From Euborellia annulipes (lineage: Eukaryota > Arthropoda > Insecta > Dermaptera > Anisolabididae): 64,000 nucleotides of DNA. Below the pieces are notes generated by a model. The model worked only from the letters and a program-made list of their open reading frames with translations, ran no database searches and was not told the DNA's origin. The position numbers and the translations under genes were made by a program. The stretch spans positions 1 through 64,000 of the forward strand of contig JAKCPI010015365.1 in NCBI GenBank assembly GCA_023213315.1. Direction: 5' to 3'. Positions 11,811 through 24,100 of the stretch are shown here, in pieces (position 1 is the stretch's first letter; each line of letters opens with the position of its first letter).

Positions 11811-12142
11811 CTGTTATGCATTAGTGTGTCAAGCGCCAAAAAAAATTAAAAATTGAGTTAAGCACGGAATATTGTTTCAAATGCTATAATTAATAGTATT
11901 TTTTATGAAATATGTCCTTAAAAAAATTTATATTTTATGTTACTTGCACAATTGACAAAAAGATTTATATATAATCCAATAAAAACAAAAAACTTTAATG
12001 TTAATTTTCTCAAAACTCGGTAGCTGGCGCTTGACACACTAATGCGTAACAGAGTCCAATTATAGCATTTAAAACAATATTCCGTGCTTAACTCAATTTT
12101 TAATTTTTTGGCGCTTGACACACTAATGCATAACAGGGTCCA
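11811..12142. mobile_element. E1: GGACCCTG-ended MITE
   Basis: Ends GGACCCTGTTATGCATTAG / CTAATGCATAACAGGGTCC. Flanking ATATTT on both sides is a likely target duplication. A third, internal, copy of the end motif lies near 12025-12055. It sits at the 5' end of an H fragment that continues at 12143-12350. Confidence 0.75.
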
Positions 12143-12350
12143 TATTTATATGGAGAAAGAAAGTGTGGATTCAAGTCAAAATTTCGTTGATGAATCGAGA
12201 TTTTGGTGGAAATACACGTTTTGACTCAAAAAAGTAGGGCATGCAAACTGATCTGTCTGTGGAAAAAAACATTCCAAGAACGAAAAGAGCTAGGAGGTTG
12301 AAATTTTATATATATTTAAGTTAGGTACTCTCCTGGGGCGTAACACGTGC
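12143..12350 (+). repeat. H fragment
   Basis: Diverged 5' part of the H family (GAAAGTGTGGATTCAAGTC..., AACGAAAAGAGCTAGGAGG), ending in GTAACACGTGCG. Confidence 0.6.
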
Positions 12351-12447
12351 GAGAAAGGAATATTGCTGGACTTCTCGCAATATTGACTGCAATGTTTAAT
12401 ATTGCAATGTAAGGTTGCTGCAAAATTCCAGGGCTGTCTGGGTACCT

Positions 12448-12860
12448 ACACTGTAAAAAAATCTTAATTTTAGTGGGTTTTGGATTACTAAATTTACAAC
12501 TCTCCCTTGTAAATGATAAATACTATGCATTTATCTACTAAATTTACATATTCGTACGTTCAAATATTTACAAACAAAAAAAAAAACATTTTAAAATTAC
12601 AATTTTCTACGGAAAATAGAGTATGTATTGTAATTTTACATACATTGTAGAGCAATTTTCGTTAAAAATTGTATTTTTTTCGAAACCAGTTTGGGATTTC
12701 TAAAATTACCACACAATTGCACTCTAATTTTCAAATATTTTTCTAAAATTACAATACATTTGTAAATGGTTGTTACAAAGACTCACTAAATTTAGTATGT
12801 TTTTGTTTATAAAATTTGTTTCTTCCACAATTGTAAAATCAACATTTCTTTTTTTTAGAG
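12448..12860 (+). mobile_element. M3: M-family MITE
   Basis: Starts ACACTGTAAAAAAATC and runs to TTTTTTAGAGT. Directly followed by an H 3'-hairpin fragment (about 12888-12948). Confidence 0.75.
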
Positions 12861-13569
12861 TATATGTACGTTCTGTAACTAGGCAAAAAATCTGCTGTGA
12901 CAAATACCGAATACAGAGAAAGTTGTATGCTGTCACGCCAGATTTTTTAACTAATATATTGAATTCTCTTTTGTAGTTTTTCATTAAAATTTGATTGTTT
13001 GATAGGAATAAAAAATAAAAGGGAACGGAAATAGAGAATAGTTTTTCATTTGTCAAAATTAGATTTTTTTTTATAAAGTCTATATTCTGATGGATAGATA
13101 CTATATATCGAACACTCTAATTGAATAATGTGTTTCTCTCTCTCTTTTTTAAGACCTGGAAAATAAATTTTATTACCCACCTCTGAGAGGAAAGGAGTGT
13201 CAACAAAAGGGGCGAGGGCAAAAAGGGGGTTAAGTGAGATCAGGCTGCTAACGTAGGTTAATATTCGCTGAGTGGCACCTCGTTAAAATTTCGTGATTTG
13301 AAATCTTAATTCGAATTGATCAATTTGAACTACGAACGAGAATAAAAAAAAAAAAAAAAAAAAACGAAATCAACTAACGCCCTTCAAAGTGAAATAAATT
13401 TATATATTAGAAAAAAAAGGCAGTGACTCAACCCATTCATCACCTCTCCAGAGGAGAGAAAAATAACAGAAATTTCAGACTTTTAAATAAATAAAAAAAA
13501 CTGGTGTTTAGTAATTGAAAGCTGTGTCTTGTGCTTGTCACACCAGATTTTTTGTGCCGACAGGGAGTA

Positions 13570-13771
13570 CAGTGAGCGCCACAATTAAGTCCCCACCTGA
13601 TAGCTTTAGCCTTAAGTATATGGTAAATGGTGAAATAATTTTAAATTTAAAAAGGTAAAATAAAATCATCTGTACCAGATTTTACGTTTTACTTTTTCGG
13701 TCATTAAAATTATTTCACTCTACACCTTATATTATAGCTATCAAGTGGGGACTTAATTGTGGCGCTCACTG
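13570..13771. mobile_element. Tc1/mariner-type MITE, about 200 bp
   Basis: TA-CAGTGAGCGCCACAATTAAG...CTTAATTGTGGCGCTCACTG-TA. Long exact terminal inverted repeats with a TA at each end are typical of Tc1/mariner miniature elements. Inserted in H3. Confidence 0.82.
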
Positions 13772-13794
13772 TACCAGGTATATTAGGATATAAA

Positions 13795-13890
13795 ATTTAT
13801 TTAAGGTTCAGGTTTATATTTAAATAAAAATTGAAAAAACGACTAGCCGCGTTGCTCATTTAGGATTTCCTGAACCTTAAATAAATTATA
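13795..13890. repeat. Small inverted-repeat insert
   Basis: TTATTTAAGGTTCAGG and CCTGAACCTTAAATAA flank about 60 bp that is absent from other H copies. Confidence 0.55.
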
Positions 13891-14062
13891 TTTTCAGCTA
13901 TACACCTCAATTAGATGTAAAATTTATAAACAGAAAAATATTTGTTTTTTTCCTAAGTTCAAGAGTAAAGTGTTCCTCAATCAATTTTGAGGACAAAATG
14001 AGAATATACATTTTAAAGAGCGCCTAAAAAATAATTGATTTTTGAATTTTAATAATCAAAAT

Positions 14063-14340
14063 CAGTGGCGTCATTTCAATTTTTTCTTGGGAGGAGCAAA
14101 TTTTTTTCTTGGGGGGGGGGGGGGGGCAAACATTTTTTTTCTTAATATTTACTTACAAATATGTACTCAAATTGAGCCAAAAGATATTTAATTTAATTAA
14201 TTGTTTAATTCTATACAGTTTATATACTCGTAGATATATTTTGAAAGATTTTATCTAGAATAATACAAAATTTTATAAAAGTCAGAGACTTGGGGGGGGG
14301 GGGGGCAAATGACCCCCCTGTCCCCCAAATGATGCTACTG
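14063..14340. mobile_element. hAT-type MITE nested in H3, 278 bp
   Basis: CAGTGGCGTCATTTC...AAATGATGCTACTG with an exact 8-bp duplication ATCAAAAT (14055-14062 and 14341-14348). Confidence 0.88.
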
Positions 14341-15177
14341 ATCAAAATCGTTAGAGGGAATTTTGAGAAAATTGAAAAAAAAAAAAAAAAAAAAAAAAAA
14401 CTGAAAAAGTGCATCAGTAAAGTACTAGTAGTACTCTTTGGTCGATATTGTTCAAAAGCTTCGTGTCACGTCCCATGGGAGTGCCTAACTTAAATATAAA
14501 ATTTCAACCTCCTAGCTCTTTTCGTTCTTGAGATATTTTGTTCACAGACACACACCCCAGCACACAGACAGACAGACCATGTCGCGAAAACCACTTTTTT
14601 GGATTCAGGGGACCTCAAAACGTGTATATCCATCAAAATCTCGACATCGAATTTTTGACATGAATCAAATACTTTCTCTCTCTATATATTAACATATATA
14701 TAGAGGTAAGAGAAAGTAAAAAACAAACAAATATTAATATCCCAAATCTCTCCGTCCTCTCGCAAACCTAAATCGATTGTCTTCCATTATTTTCATTTAT
14801 TTATTATTTTAACAAGAGAGAGAGACAATCTATGGGATTAAAAACACCGTGATAGAGAAATTTAGCGCAAGAAGAACTAACGATGACAACTTTCTTGGCG
14901 CTCATTAAGTTTTATTTTAATTTGTTCCCTCTCTCTCTCTCTCTTTTATTTTTATTATATTGTCTTAAAGTTTCCCCCTCTCTCTCTCTCTCTCTCTCTT
15001 TCTAATTCAAGATGTTATTTAAATTAAAATCTAGAAAAGGAATGAATACACTTTAACCAATAACACTACAAAAACAACAACAAAATCATTTTGAGTATTT
15101 GAAGGGCTTAGTGGAAGATTAGTCATAAGCCACCATTTTGTCATTTTTAAGTCATTGCATTCTTTAAATATTCCTCT

Positions 15178-15803
15178 TTAAGGGGGCACGGGAGCGAAGG
15201 TGGTTACGCATGTTTTTCCCGATAAGATGGCGTAGTTTGTCATAAAAAGTATGCCCAAAAATCAAGTAATTCAAAAATTTGCCAAGAGATGTCAGAATGG
15301 TAGCTAATAATATTTAATGCATTTGGTTGATTTTTATTGATCTTTTAACAATAAATACTTTATAAATGTTATTATATATGTATCTTTTATAAAAGTATAA
15401 AAATATATAAATATAGGCCAGATATAGGCCATTAGGCTATATCGGCTGTTAGACTAGCCTGCCATCTATTGCAAGAATGCTGAACTAATTTGACAGTTGG
15501 TTTTTAAATAAATCATCTAAGCTTATTTTAAAAATTTCTTAATTAATATGTGAATAATAATAACAATAAATTCATTTTTAATTTAAAAAAAAAATTAAAG
15601 ATTATTGGGACAGATTGTTTTTTTGTATTTGCTTGATAACAAAAAAATTAATTACGATAATTTTTTAATAAGTCATTAAAAAAATTATAGCTCGATGATT
15701 CAATAATCTCTTATGAATTTAATTCATCTTAAAAAAAACCACATTGATAAATATAGTAAGTTTTTTTAAAGTACGTTTAGACGTCGCTCCTGAACCCCCT
15801 TAA
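15178..15803 (+). mobile_element. T2: TTAA-flanked MITE, complete
   Basis: TTAAGGGGGCACGGGAGCGA to GTCGCTCCTGAACCCCCTTAA; both ends intact with TTAA. The interior carries the ATTATTGGGACA inverted pair and the AAGAGATGTCAGAATGG block. Confidence 0.85.
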
Positions 15804-16615
15804 CAAGTGCCCTCGAATACAACATGGAGATGTGTAAGCGTAACTTCATAGAGACGTGCTTCCGTCACAACCTCTTCATTTGGTTGCTCTGTATCATCTG
15901 TTACAAATCGATTTAATAGTTGTTAAATTTGATAATCAAATCAAAGCAAGCATTTAGTAAATAAAAAGATCGCAAGGCATTTATCTTCTTCTTTGACGTT
16001 TTCAAGATGCAATCAGATGAAAAGCAAGAGAGAAAACAAAAGCTTCTTTTTTTTCGGGGGGGGGGGGGGGGGTTCAAATCTCGTCTCATCCCTTTTAGAG
16101 AGGGAATCCATCTCTCTCTTGTGACTTTTAAATACGCAACGACCTTTTCAGAGAGAGATTGAATGGCATAAAGGGTGAGGGTGTCATTTTAAAATGCAAT
16201 TTATAGCTTTTTTTTACGTGTTGCTCATTCTATTTCTTTAATTTGTTCCCTTCTTCCGCACCTTCTCTCTTCCTCTCTCTGATTTATTATGAATTGCAGA
16301 ATGAATGGAATACAAATTACTAATAAAATTCTAATTCAAGGATTTTTTTTTTTTTCCTTTGGCAGTGATGATGTTTCATTTGGGATTTATATTGGATGGG
16401 TGAAGTCGTAAGTCGTATCTATAAAACAAATACTATAATACTGTGGTAATACTTTAGAACTCGGCTAAGTTCGATGTGTTTTTGGAGGGGGGGGGCGTAT
16501 AAATGTCCTTTTAAGAATAAATGCTAACAATATCCTAAACGGATGTTTTTTTATTTCACCCTCAATGAATTATATGTAGGCCTAATATAAATATGGTAAA
16601 AAATTAAACTCGCCA

Positions 16616-16660
<45 letters not shown>

Positions 16661-16720
16661 CGTTTCAGATGATTTCAAAAAAAAAAAAGAAGCTTTTTGC
16701 TTATATCTCTAGAATTATTC
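15804..16720. other. AT-rich stretch with microsatellite
   Basis: Includes a G-run (about 16056-16072) and a (TA)n tract (about 16618-16658). No gene. Confidence 0.5.
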
Positions 16721-16722
16721 AC

Positions 16723-17152
16723 CGGTGTAACGTTTTACTTTCATCCTTCTTTAAAAACCTACACATAACACACTAATCAACACACTTTCTAAGATCGGTT
16801 AGTGAAGATATGTGGCATTCTTAATTCCTTAATTTTAATGTTTAATTTTGAAACTCAACTTCCATATTTTATTTTAATGTTCGGTGCCATATCATGTGAA
16901 ATTTCTGGATAGAATATTCTTTTATAAATATATTGAAAACAATTTCTGTGAGTTGTATTTAATAAAATGTTTAAATTTATTATAAATAAATAAATATATT
17001 TAATATTTACTGACAGTGAGAATCTCCTTAGCACGAGTTATAGAGTTTTTAAAAAGTCGACTTTCAGAAATTATTAATCGATTCTGAGAATCAAAAAAAT
17101 ATCAAGTCGATTCCAAAATCCAAAATCGATTTTTCGAGCGCCTTTTCCGACC
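16723..17152 (-). repeat. Q1: Q-family copy, truncated
   Basis: Carries GTTCGGTGCCATATCATGTG and AAAATCGATTTTTCGAGCGC as in the other Q copies; the left end is missing. Confidence 0.65.
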
Positions 17153-17527
17153 CTTTCTTAATTCTAACCCTCCCTCCATCACAAGCATGCATTTGATCAT
17201 TTTCGGTTCAGTTTTACTTACAGGGGAACGTTTTGCAACTTGATTGCTTTTTTTATTTAATAATCTTTATAAGATATTCATTTAACTTTCATTAGTTGGA
17301 CAACACAAAGAATGAGAGCGATAATTTAAATTTAATTAGAATTAAATTTCACTTGTCCTCCCAAGCAAGCAATGATTTTTCCCGCACTTGCTGCTAAAGC
17401 GGAATATAATCACCTCCTCAACCCTGAGACGAGGATTTATTTTATGATTTCAGAAAAAGAAAAAGGATATTCTTTATTGAAAAAACGTGACATCCAATCA
17501 ATTTATTCATTAAAATAAATCAAAATT

Positions 17528-18140
17528 TTAAGGCGGAATAGGACCGAAGGTGTTAAGCATGTTTTTCTCGATAAGAGGACGTTGTGTGTCATAAAAAGTA
17601 TGTCCAAAAATCAAATAATTCAAAAATTTGCCAAGAGATGTCAGAATGGTAGCTAATAATATTTAATGCATTTGGTTGATTTTCATTGATCTTTTAACAA
17701 TAAATACTTTATAAATGTTAAATATTATGTATTTTTTATAAAAGCATATAAATATATAAATATAGGCCAAATATAGGCTAATACTATATCGTCTGTTAGA
17801 CCAGCCTGCCATCTTTTGCAAGAATGCTGAACTAATTTGACAGTTGAATATTAAATAAATCATCTAAGCTTATTTTAAAAATTTCTTAATTAATATGTGA
17901 TTAATAATAACAATAAATTCATTTTTAAATTTAAAAGATTATTGGGACAGATTCTTTTTTTCTATTTGCTTGATAACAAAAAAATTAATTACGATAATTT
18001 TTTAATACGTCATTAAAAAAATTATAGCTCGATGTCCCAATAATCTCTTATGAATTTAATTCATTTAAAAAAAAAAACCGCATTGAAAAATTCCTTATAA
18101 TAGTCCAGTTTTTACTTTCTCTTACCTATGTATATATGTA

Positions 18141-18183
<43 letters not shown>

Positions 18184-18840
18184 TATTGGATTCATGTCAA
18201 AAATTCTATGTCGAGATTTTGATGGATCTTCACGTTTTAAGGTCCCCTGAATCCAAAAAAGTGGTTTTCGCGACATGGTCTGTCTGTCTGTCTGTGTGTC
18301 TGTGAACAAAATATCTCAAGAACGAAAAGAGCTAGGAGATTGAAATTGTATATTTAAGTTAGGCACCCACATGGGACGTGACACGAAGCTTTTGGACAAA
18401 ATCGGCCAAAGAGTACTAGTACTTTACTGATGCACTTTTTCAGTTGTTTTCGATTTTCTCAAAATTTGCTCCAACGATTTTTTTTTTAAATTCATATATC
18501 AACTATTTTTTAGATGCTCTTTAAAATGTATATTTTTATTTTGTTATTGAAATCTTCTGAAGACCACTTTACTCTTGTACTCCATAGAAAAGATAGGAAT
18601 TTCTCCTATGGTTGCCATGGTAACAAAATATAAACATTTTGCCATACTTATAAATTTTACACCTTGAAAATCGAATGACAGTACTGTCGGAAACTAAACA
18701 CATGTCGACCCAAAAAATCTGGTGTGACAAGCACAGAACACAACTTTCGATTACCGAAGGTAAGAGAAAGTTGTGTGCTGTGCGCCAGTCACACCAGATT
18801 TTTTTTAAAGTTTGTTTAGACGTCACTCCTGAACCCCCTA
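17528..18840 (+). mobile_element. T3: TTAA MITE split by H4
   Basis: Starts TTAAGGCGGAATAGG; resumes after H4 as TTAAAGTTTGTTTAGACGTC and ends CTGAACCCCCTAAA (TTAA mutated). The two halves join exactly as the uninterrupted T2 and T6 do. Confidence 0.85.
18114..18798 (+). mobile_element. H4: complete hairpin-ended element inside T3
   Basis: Because the host T sequence is known, both boundaries are fixed: the element lies in a T-run, starting ACTTTCTCTTACC and ending GTCACACCAGA. Both end hairpins are present. A GA tract lengthens the 5' hairpin. No duplication beyond T residues. Confidence 0.85.
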
Positions 18841-19418
18841 AATATCTAGATGTATAATTAGATGATTGGCCTGAGAAGCTTATAATCCTGTGTCGAAAAT
18901 ACCTAAAGCAAAATATCGATGCCTCGACATGAGGAAGGAAACGGGAACCTGCCTCAGTCTATTAATATTTAAAGGATATTTTATTTTTAATGATGTGTAA
19001 TTAGCAAAAACTAATTTATTATAAAAGGAGAATAACGTGAATTGAGAAACAGGCAGACAGCCCCTCGGTTTTAAAACAGAGAGAGGGTGTAGAGGATTTC
19101 ACTCACCCCTCGTACAGTGTGTGTGTGAGTCACACATTTCAAGGGTCCCCTGTCTGTTACTCTCAGCTTAAGAGATGCATTTGGGCCATTTAGTAAAAAC
19201 CCACACCGAGTCACACTAATTCTAGAGATAGAGGCTTTTTTTTTGTAATATTTCGAGTACTTGGTGTGTGGCTAAAAGCCTAGGAAAAGTGAAGAGATGA
19301 CTGACTGACTGACTGACTAACTATAAAAGCTTATATAGTAAAAGAGAAAGAGGTCTTTTTGAGAGGACATGACGATACATGAATAATAAAAAACAATGGA
19401 AACGTACATTAAGATTTT

Positions 19419-20048
19419 TACTTTCTCTTACCTATGTATATATGTAATATATATATAGAGAGAAAGTATTGGATTCATGTCAAAAATTCGATGTCGAGAT
19501 TTTGATGGATCTTCACGTTTTGAGGTCCCCTGAATCCAAAAAAGTGGTTTTCGCGACATGGTCTGTCTGTGTGTGTGTGTGTGTGTGTGTCTGTCTGTGG
19601 GTGTGTGTGTCTGTGATCAAAATATCTCAAGAAGGAAAAGAGCTAGGAGGTTGAAATTTTATATTTAAGTTAGGCACCCCCATGGGACCGGGACAAGAAG
19701 CTTTTGAACAAAATCGACCAAAGAGTACTAGTACTTTACTGATGTACTTTTTTAGTTTTTTTCGATTTTCTCAAAATTTGCTCCAACGATTTTTTTTAAA
19801 ATTCAAAAATCAATTATTTTTTAGATGCTCTTTAAAATGTATATTCTTATTTTGTGATTGAAATCTTCTGAAGACCACTTTACTCTTGTATTTCATAGGG
19901 AAGATAGGAGAAATGGTTGCCATGGTAACAAAATATAAATATTTTCCCATACTTATAAATTTTTCATCTGTACAAGCACAGTACACAACTTTCGATTACC
20001 GAAGGTAAGAGAAAGTTGTGTGCTGTGCGCCAGTCACACCAGATTTTT
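19419..20048 (+). mobile_element. H5: hairpin-ended element
   Basis: TTTTTACTTTCTCTTACC to CACACCAGATTTTTTT, again bounded by T-runs. Internal TG/TCTG microsatellite at 19562-19612. A small deletion precedes the 3' hairpin. Confidence 0.8.
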
Positions 20049-20518
20049 TTACAAGTTTTTTGTCACAATAGCACAAAAAATTGAATCTGAAAGAATATAT
20101 TTATTTTATTTTAATATCTACGATAACTTTGCTTAAGCGTGTACGTATGTCATAGCCTACTATTAAGCAATATGAATTTTTTAAATTAGTTTTTTAAATA
20201 TTTTTTCAATTTTTAATTATAAAATGTAATTAAGCTATAAATATTTTTATATTATTCACTTTCAAAGACCGACGTCAATATGAAATTTTCATTGAGTTTG
20301 TAAAAATATATAAAACTTTTTTAATCTACTGAATGCCCGTGACCCGTGGATCTGGCCTGCGGTCCCTTATTTCAAATAAATTGGTTACCAAACATTTGAA
20401 ATAAATGAGGTTTAAAGCATTTAAAATGAAAAGTTTACTCATTGAGAAGATATGCAGAGTAAAGGCGACATATGGTATAAGGTAGATAGCGTAATTTACT
20501 CTGGAACACAGGTGATGT

Positions 20519-21144
20519 CAGGGCCGTAGCCAGAGGGGTATGGGGTCAAGGGCGGATACAAGGGGGTAAAGGGGGTAATTACCCCCCCCCCCCCGAGATT
20601 TGAAAAAATACCTTTTTTTCGCAAAAAAATCTATTTTAAACGTAAAATTTTAAAAATCCATACTTAAAAATCAGATTTGTATTTATATTCTCACGAAAAT
20701 ACCAGGTTCCGCAAAAGAGTAAAATTTTCCGCAAACGGCACACGAAAAATTTTTTTGGTTCCGCGGGCGGGAAAAATTTTGGCTCTCTAAAAAAAAGGTA
20801 AAATATTTTTACGAACGGAAAAAATTTTGGGTTCCGCGAGCGGCACATGAAAAAATTTTTGGTTCCGCAAAATCAAAATTTTGGTTCTGCGAAAAACAAA
20901 ATTTCCCCCCTCCCCCCCGAAAAAAATTTCTATATACGCCCCTGGTGCTGTGCGACGAGTCACACCAGATTACCCCCCCCCCCCCGAGAAACACCTCTGG
21001 ATCCGCCCTTGTATGGGGTACATCCCCATCCCGAGAAATTTTATAGATAAATATGTAGAGAAATAATATTTTATATTCTTTAAAAAATGTATTCATTTAG
21101 AGGGGATCGTTGGATCATCCGAACCCTTTCTGGCTACTGCCCTG
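20519..21144. mobile_element. hAT-type element C, outer layer of a nested stack
   Basis: CAGGGCCGTAGCCAGAGG...CTGGCTACTGCCCTG, flanked by GGTGATGT and GATGATGT (7 of 8 match). It contains element A1. Confidence 0.75.
20547..21011 (-). mobile_element. A1: hAT-type element nested in C, 465 bp
   Basis: CAAGGGCGGATACAAGG...CCTCTGGATCCGCCCTTG with exact 8-bp duplication TATGGGGT (20539-20546 and 21012-21019). It contains a third element whose right end TATATACGCCCCTG lies at 20944. Confidence 0.85.
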
Positions 21145-21549
21145 GATGATGTGATTCTATAACTAAAGTGAATTGAGGGATGTTAGATAAATTAAATAAA
21201 AAAATATAAAATATAATTAAATTTATTATTTTATATCGTATGCAAATTGTACATATGAAAGTAATAATAATAAAAAAAAATCTAAATCCTCAAGATCCTT
21301 TTCCTTTGACTGATCCTCAACAGAATATTTATCTCAACCAAAAGCATCGCCCAGAGTTGAGGTGAAATTGCACCTCGCTTTAATGAGATATAAAAGCGAG
21401 GAAATAGTTTCATTTAAATAAAAACTTATAATTAGTTTCATATATCCTGGCCTCGCTTTTATTGATATACCAGTATAACTCAGAAAAGAGAGGCGCATTT
21501 TTAATTTCACCTGTGACCCTGGGCAAATTTAATGCGAAGCGATGTTTTT

Positions 21550-21677
21550 CAGGGGTGTAGTGGAGCGGGAACGCGTGGGAACGGCGTTCTCATTAAAAAA
21601 ATAATAACAAATAAAATTCCATTGGTAAGTCATGTATTTAGCGTTCCCACACTGAAAATTTTGCCACTACACCACTG
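21550..21677. mobile_element. hAT-type MITE, 128 bp
   Basis: CAGGGGTGTAGTGGAGCG...TTGCCACTACACCACTG with exact 8-bp duplication ATGTTTTT (21542-21549 and 21678-21685). Confidence 0.87.
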
Positions 21678-21959
21678 ATGTTTTTGGTTCACTTCTTTTA
21701 GTGAAATATTACCTACAATAGAGTTATTGTATGAATAAATTTTGTAAAATTTTAGAATTTTAATTTTTTTAATATTGGTTCAATGTAAATACATCGTTTG
21801 TTATCAATTTGAAACAATAAATATGGATTTTGACAAATTTTATTTTTTTTTTATGTTGGTAGCACTTATTTAATTAATCTATACTACCTGAATTAATCTA
21901 TACTAAATAAAGATGAAGATAGACTGTCTTTTATACAATAAGTATAGATATATTTAAGG

Positions 21960-23440
21960 AAATGGATATGAATGCCATCTATTAGAGGAAAATATATTAA
22001 AGATTATTTCTGCGCGTCAAAGGAGACAGACAGACAGACACACTTTGCCTTTTTATATAATAATAAGTATGGGCTATAATGGAGGAATATATTACTTAGG
22101 ATTAATTGAAATATATGTCCGGGATATTTCGGAAATATTCGGGCATGCGGCGGCGACGGTCTCCTGTTAATATAAGGGAGGAAATCTGAATCATCAATTA
22201 GTGACTCGCCGGCTGCCGGTGAGTGAACATGGAGGGTCTATGTCAGTTTAGTATCTATTATTTATCAGTTAAAAATTCTTAGATTTTAATAGGGAACAAG
22301 GAAATTGAAAGTATTATGAATATAGATGAATAATAGGATCTTAATAGGGAATTGGAGATCTTTGATTATAGTGGGAATGTGTATTATATGAGATGTTGCC
22401 TCGTTGACGATCGGATACCCACCCACCGTCCCAATTTAGATACATTTCTTTTATAATATACCTATTATCCGAAGCCATCGTCGCCGCACTTCCGGAAATA
22501 CCCGAATGATGGCGAAAGTTTTCAATATTATAATTCTAGTATAAGCCCTTCGGCAATCATCGGGTATTTCCGAGAGCGGCGACGATGGCTTCGGAAACTA
22601 ATAATACTATAAAAGAAATGTATCTAAATGGGGACGGTGGGTGGGTACCCGACCGTCAACGAGGCAACATCCCACCATACAACACATGCACCCCAACACT
22701 CCCTCCCCCCTCCCCTCCCTCCCTCTCTCCAAGATTTAATAATCAAATTTATAAATAATTCCATGATCTATTAACAACTACTATTAAAATCTAAGATTTC
22801 TTTTTTTTTTTTTTTATTGATAAATAATCGGTCCCAAACTGACATAGCCCCTGCCTATGTTCACTCGCCGGCTGCCGGCGAGATACTAATTGATCCCATC
22901 ATCTATCCTTCCTTATAACAGGAGACCGTGGTCGCCCCTATGCCCGAATATTTCCGAAATAATCCGAATATAACCGAACTCATTTTAAATCATCTTTAGT
23001 ATTCTCCCAAGAGATGGCAGCAGGCTATAATTTGCTCACCGTAAATTTGGTTTCCTAATAAAATTTTCTTCCAAGAGATGGCAGCAGGCTATAATTTGCT
23101 CACCGTAAATTTGGTTTCCTAATAAAATTTTCTTCCAAGAGATGGCAGCAGGCTATAATTTACTTACCGTAAATTTAGTTTCCTAATAAAATTTTCTTCC
23201 GAGAGATGGCAGCAGGCTATAATTTACTTACCGTAAATTTGGTTTCCCAATAAAATTTCCTTCTAAGAGATGGCAGTGGGCTATAATTTACTCAACTATA
23301 AATTTGGCTTTCCAATAATTTTTCCCTAAATTTTCTTCAAACAGATAGCATCTATATCCATATCTTTATATATTTCTATCTACGTATATACCTATTATAT
23401 AAAAGACAAAGTGTGTCTGTCTGTCTATTAGATGCATAAG
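21960..23440. repeat. Long palindromic (foldback) structure, about 1.5 kb
   Basis: Three concentric inverted pairs share a centre near 22,540: AGACAGACAGACACACTTTG (22025-22044) with its complement (about 23407-23427; displaced outward by the tandem array); ATATTTCGGAAATATTCGGG.../...GAATATTTCCGAAAT (about 22119-22280 with 22800-22965); and GATGTTGCCTCGTTGACG... with CGTCAACGAGGCAACATC (about 22391-22505 with 22560-22672). GC-rich blocks such as CTCGCCGGCTGCCGG occur in both arms. No coding frame. It could be a foldback transposon or a dimeric insertion. Confidence 0.75.
23007..23330 (+). repeat. 64-bp tandem repeat, about 5 copies
   Basis: Units start at 23007, 23071, 23135, 23199 and 23263, each with AGAGATGGCAGCAGGCTATA, then CCGTAAATTTGGTTTCC. 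The first two are identical by eye and divergence rises rightward. The array lies in only the right arm of the palindrome. Confidence 0.9.
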
Positions 23441-23609
23441 CTCCGAAACTACTGTACGGATTTTTATGGAGTTTTTTTTAATAGTTAGAGAATTTTTCAA
23501 GGGTCTTTTAGGCTATCATTATTTCACATATTATTCATCTTATTTTTCACTCTTTTTTAATAAAATTTAAAATGACACTTATCCAGAGTATAAATAATTG
23601 AAATTTTTT

Positions 23610-23845
23610 TTTTTAAACACTAAAACACTGACACTTTTTCCCATTCACACACACATACACACAGACTTTTTACGATACCCGTTATTTGTAAATATATCTA
23701 TTTGGGGTCCAGGCATTCTTATTTAAGCCATTTGGTATCGGCAAATGGTTTAAATAAAATCATCGGACTGCCTTGGATCCAAACCCTCGACACTTGGTAT
23801 ACAAGGCGCGCTACCAACTACACCAAGCCCGAGGACATATCCTCA
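23610..23845 (-). mobile_element. tRNA-derived SINE copy (S2)
   Basis: Reverse-strand SINE with T-rich end at 23610 and tRNA-like head near 23770-23840 (ACTACACCAAGCCCGAGG). Confidence 0.75.
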
Positions 23846-24100
23846 CTTCAGAAAGTAAATTTTTTTTTTATAATATACTGTATTAATAAAGCGTCCTACT
23901 TCTTATATAGTATTAAAATAAAATTTATTCAATATTTAATCTTTTTATAAACTACAGTACATATATTTCATAAATTCTAATTTGGAAGTTGACTTCTTTT
24001 GGTAGCAGGTTCTTCATACAATTTTAATAAATAAAATATATATTTTTTTTATTTTCAGGATGTTATTAATAAGATGACTGTGCGTGCACTTTGACCACCA

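Larger units (their letters stand above)
13490..14718 (-). mobile_element. H3: hairpin-ended element with three insertions
   Basis: Minus-strand H copy running from a damaged 3' hairpin (ACACCAGATTTTTTG, about 13540) to an intact 5' hairpin ending GGTAAGAGAAAGT. It is interrupted by a TA-type MITE, a small inverted-repeat insert and a hAT. Confidence 0.78.

Noticed and set aside
23007..23330. CRISPR-like array
   Set aside because: Units are contiguous 64-bp tandem copies without unique spacers, in a eukaryotic context.
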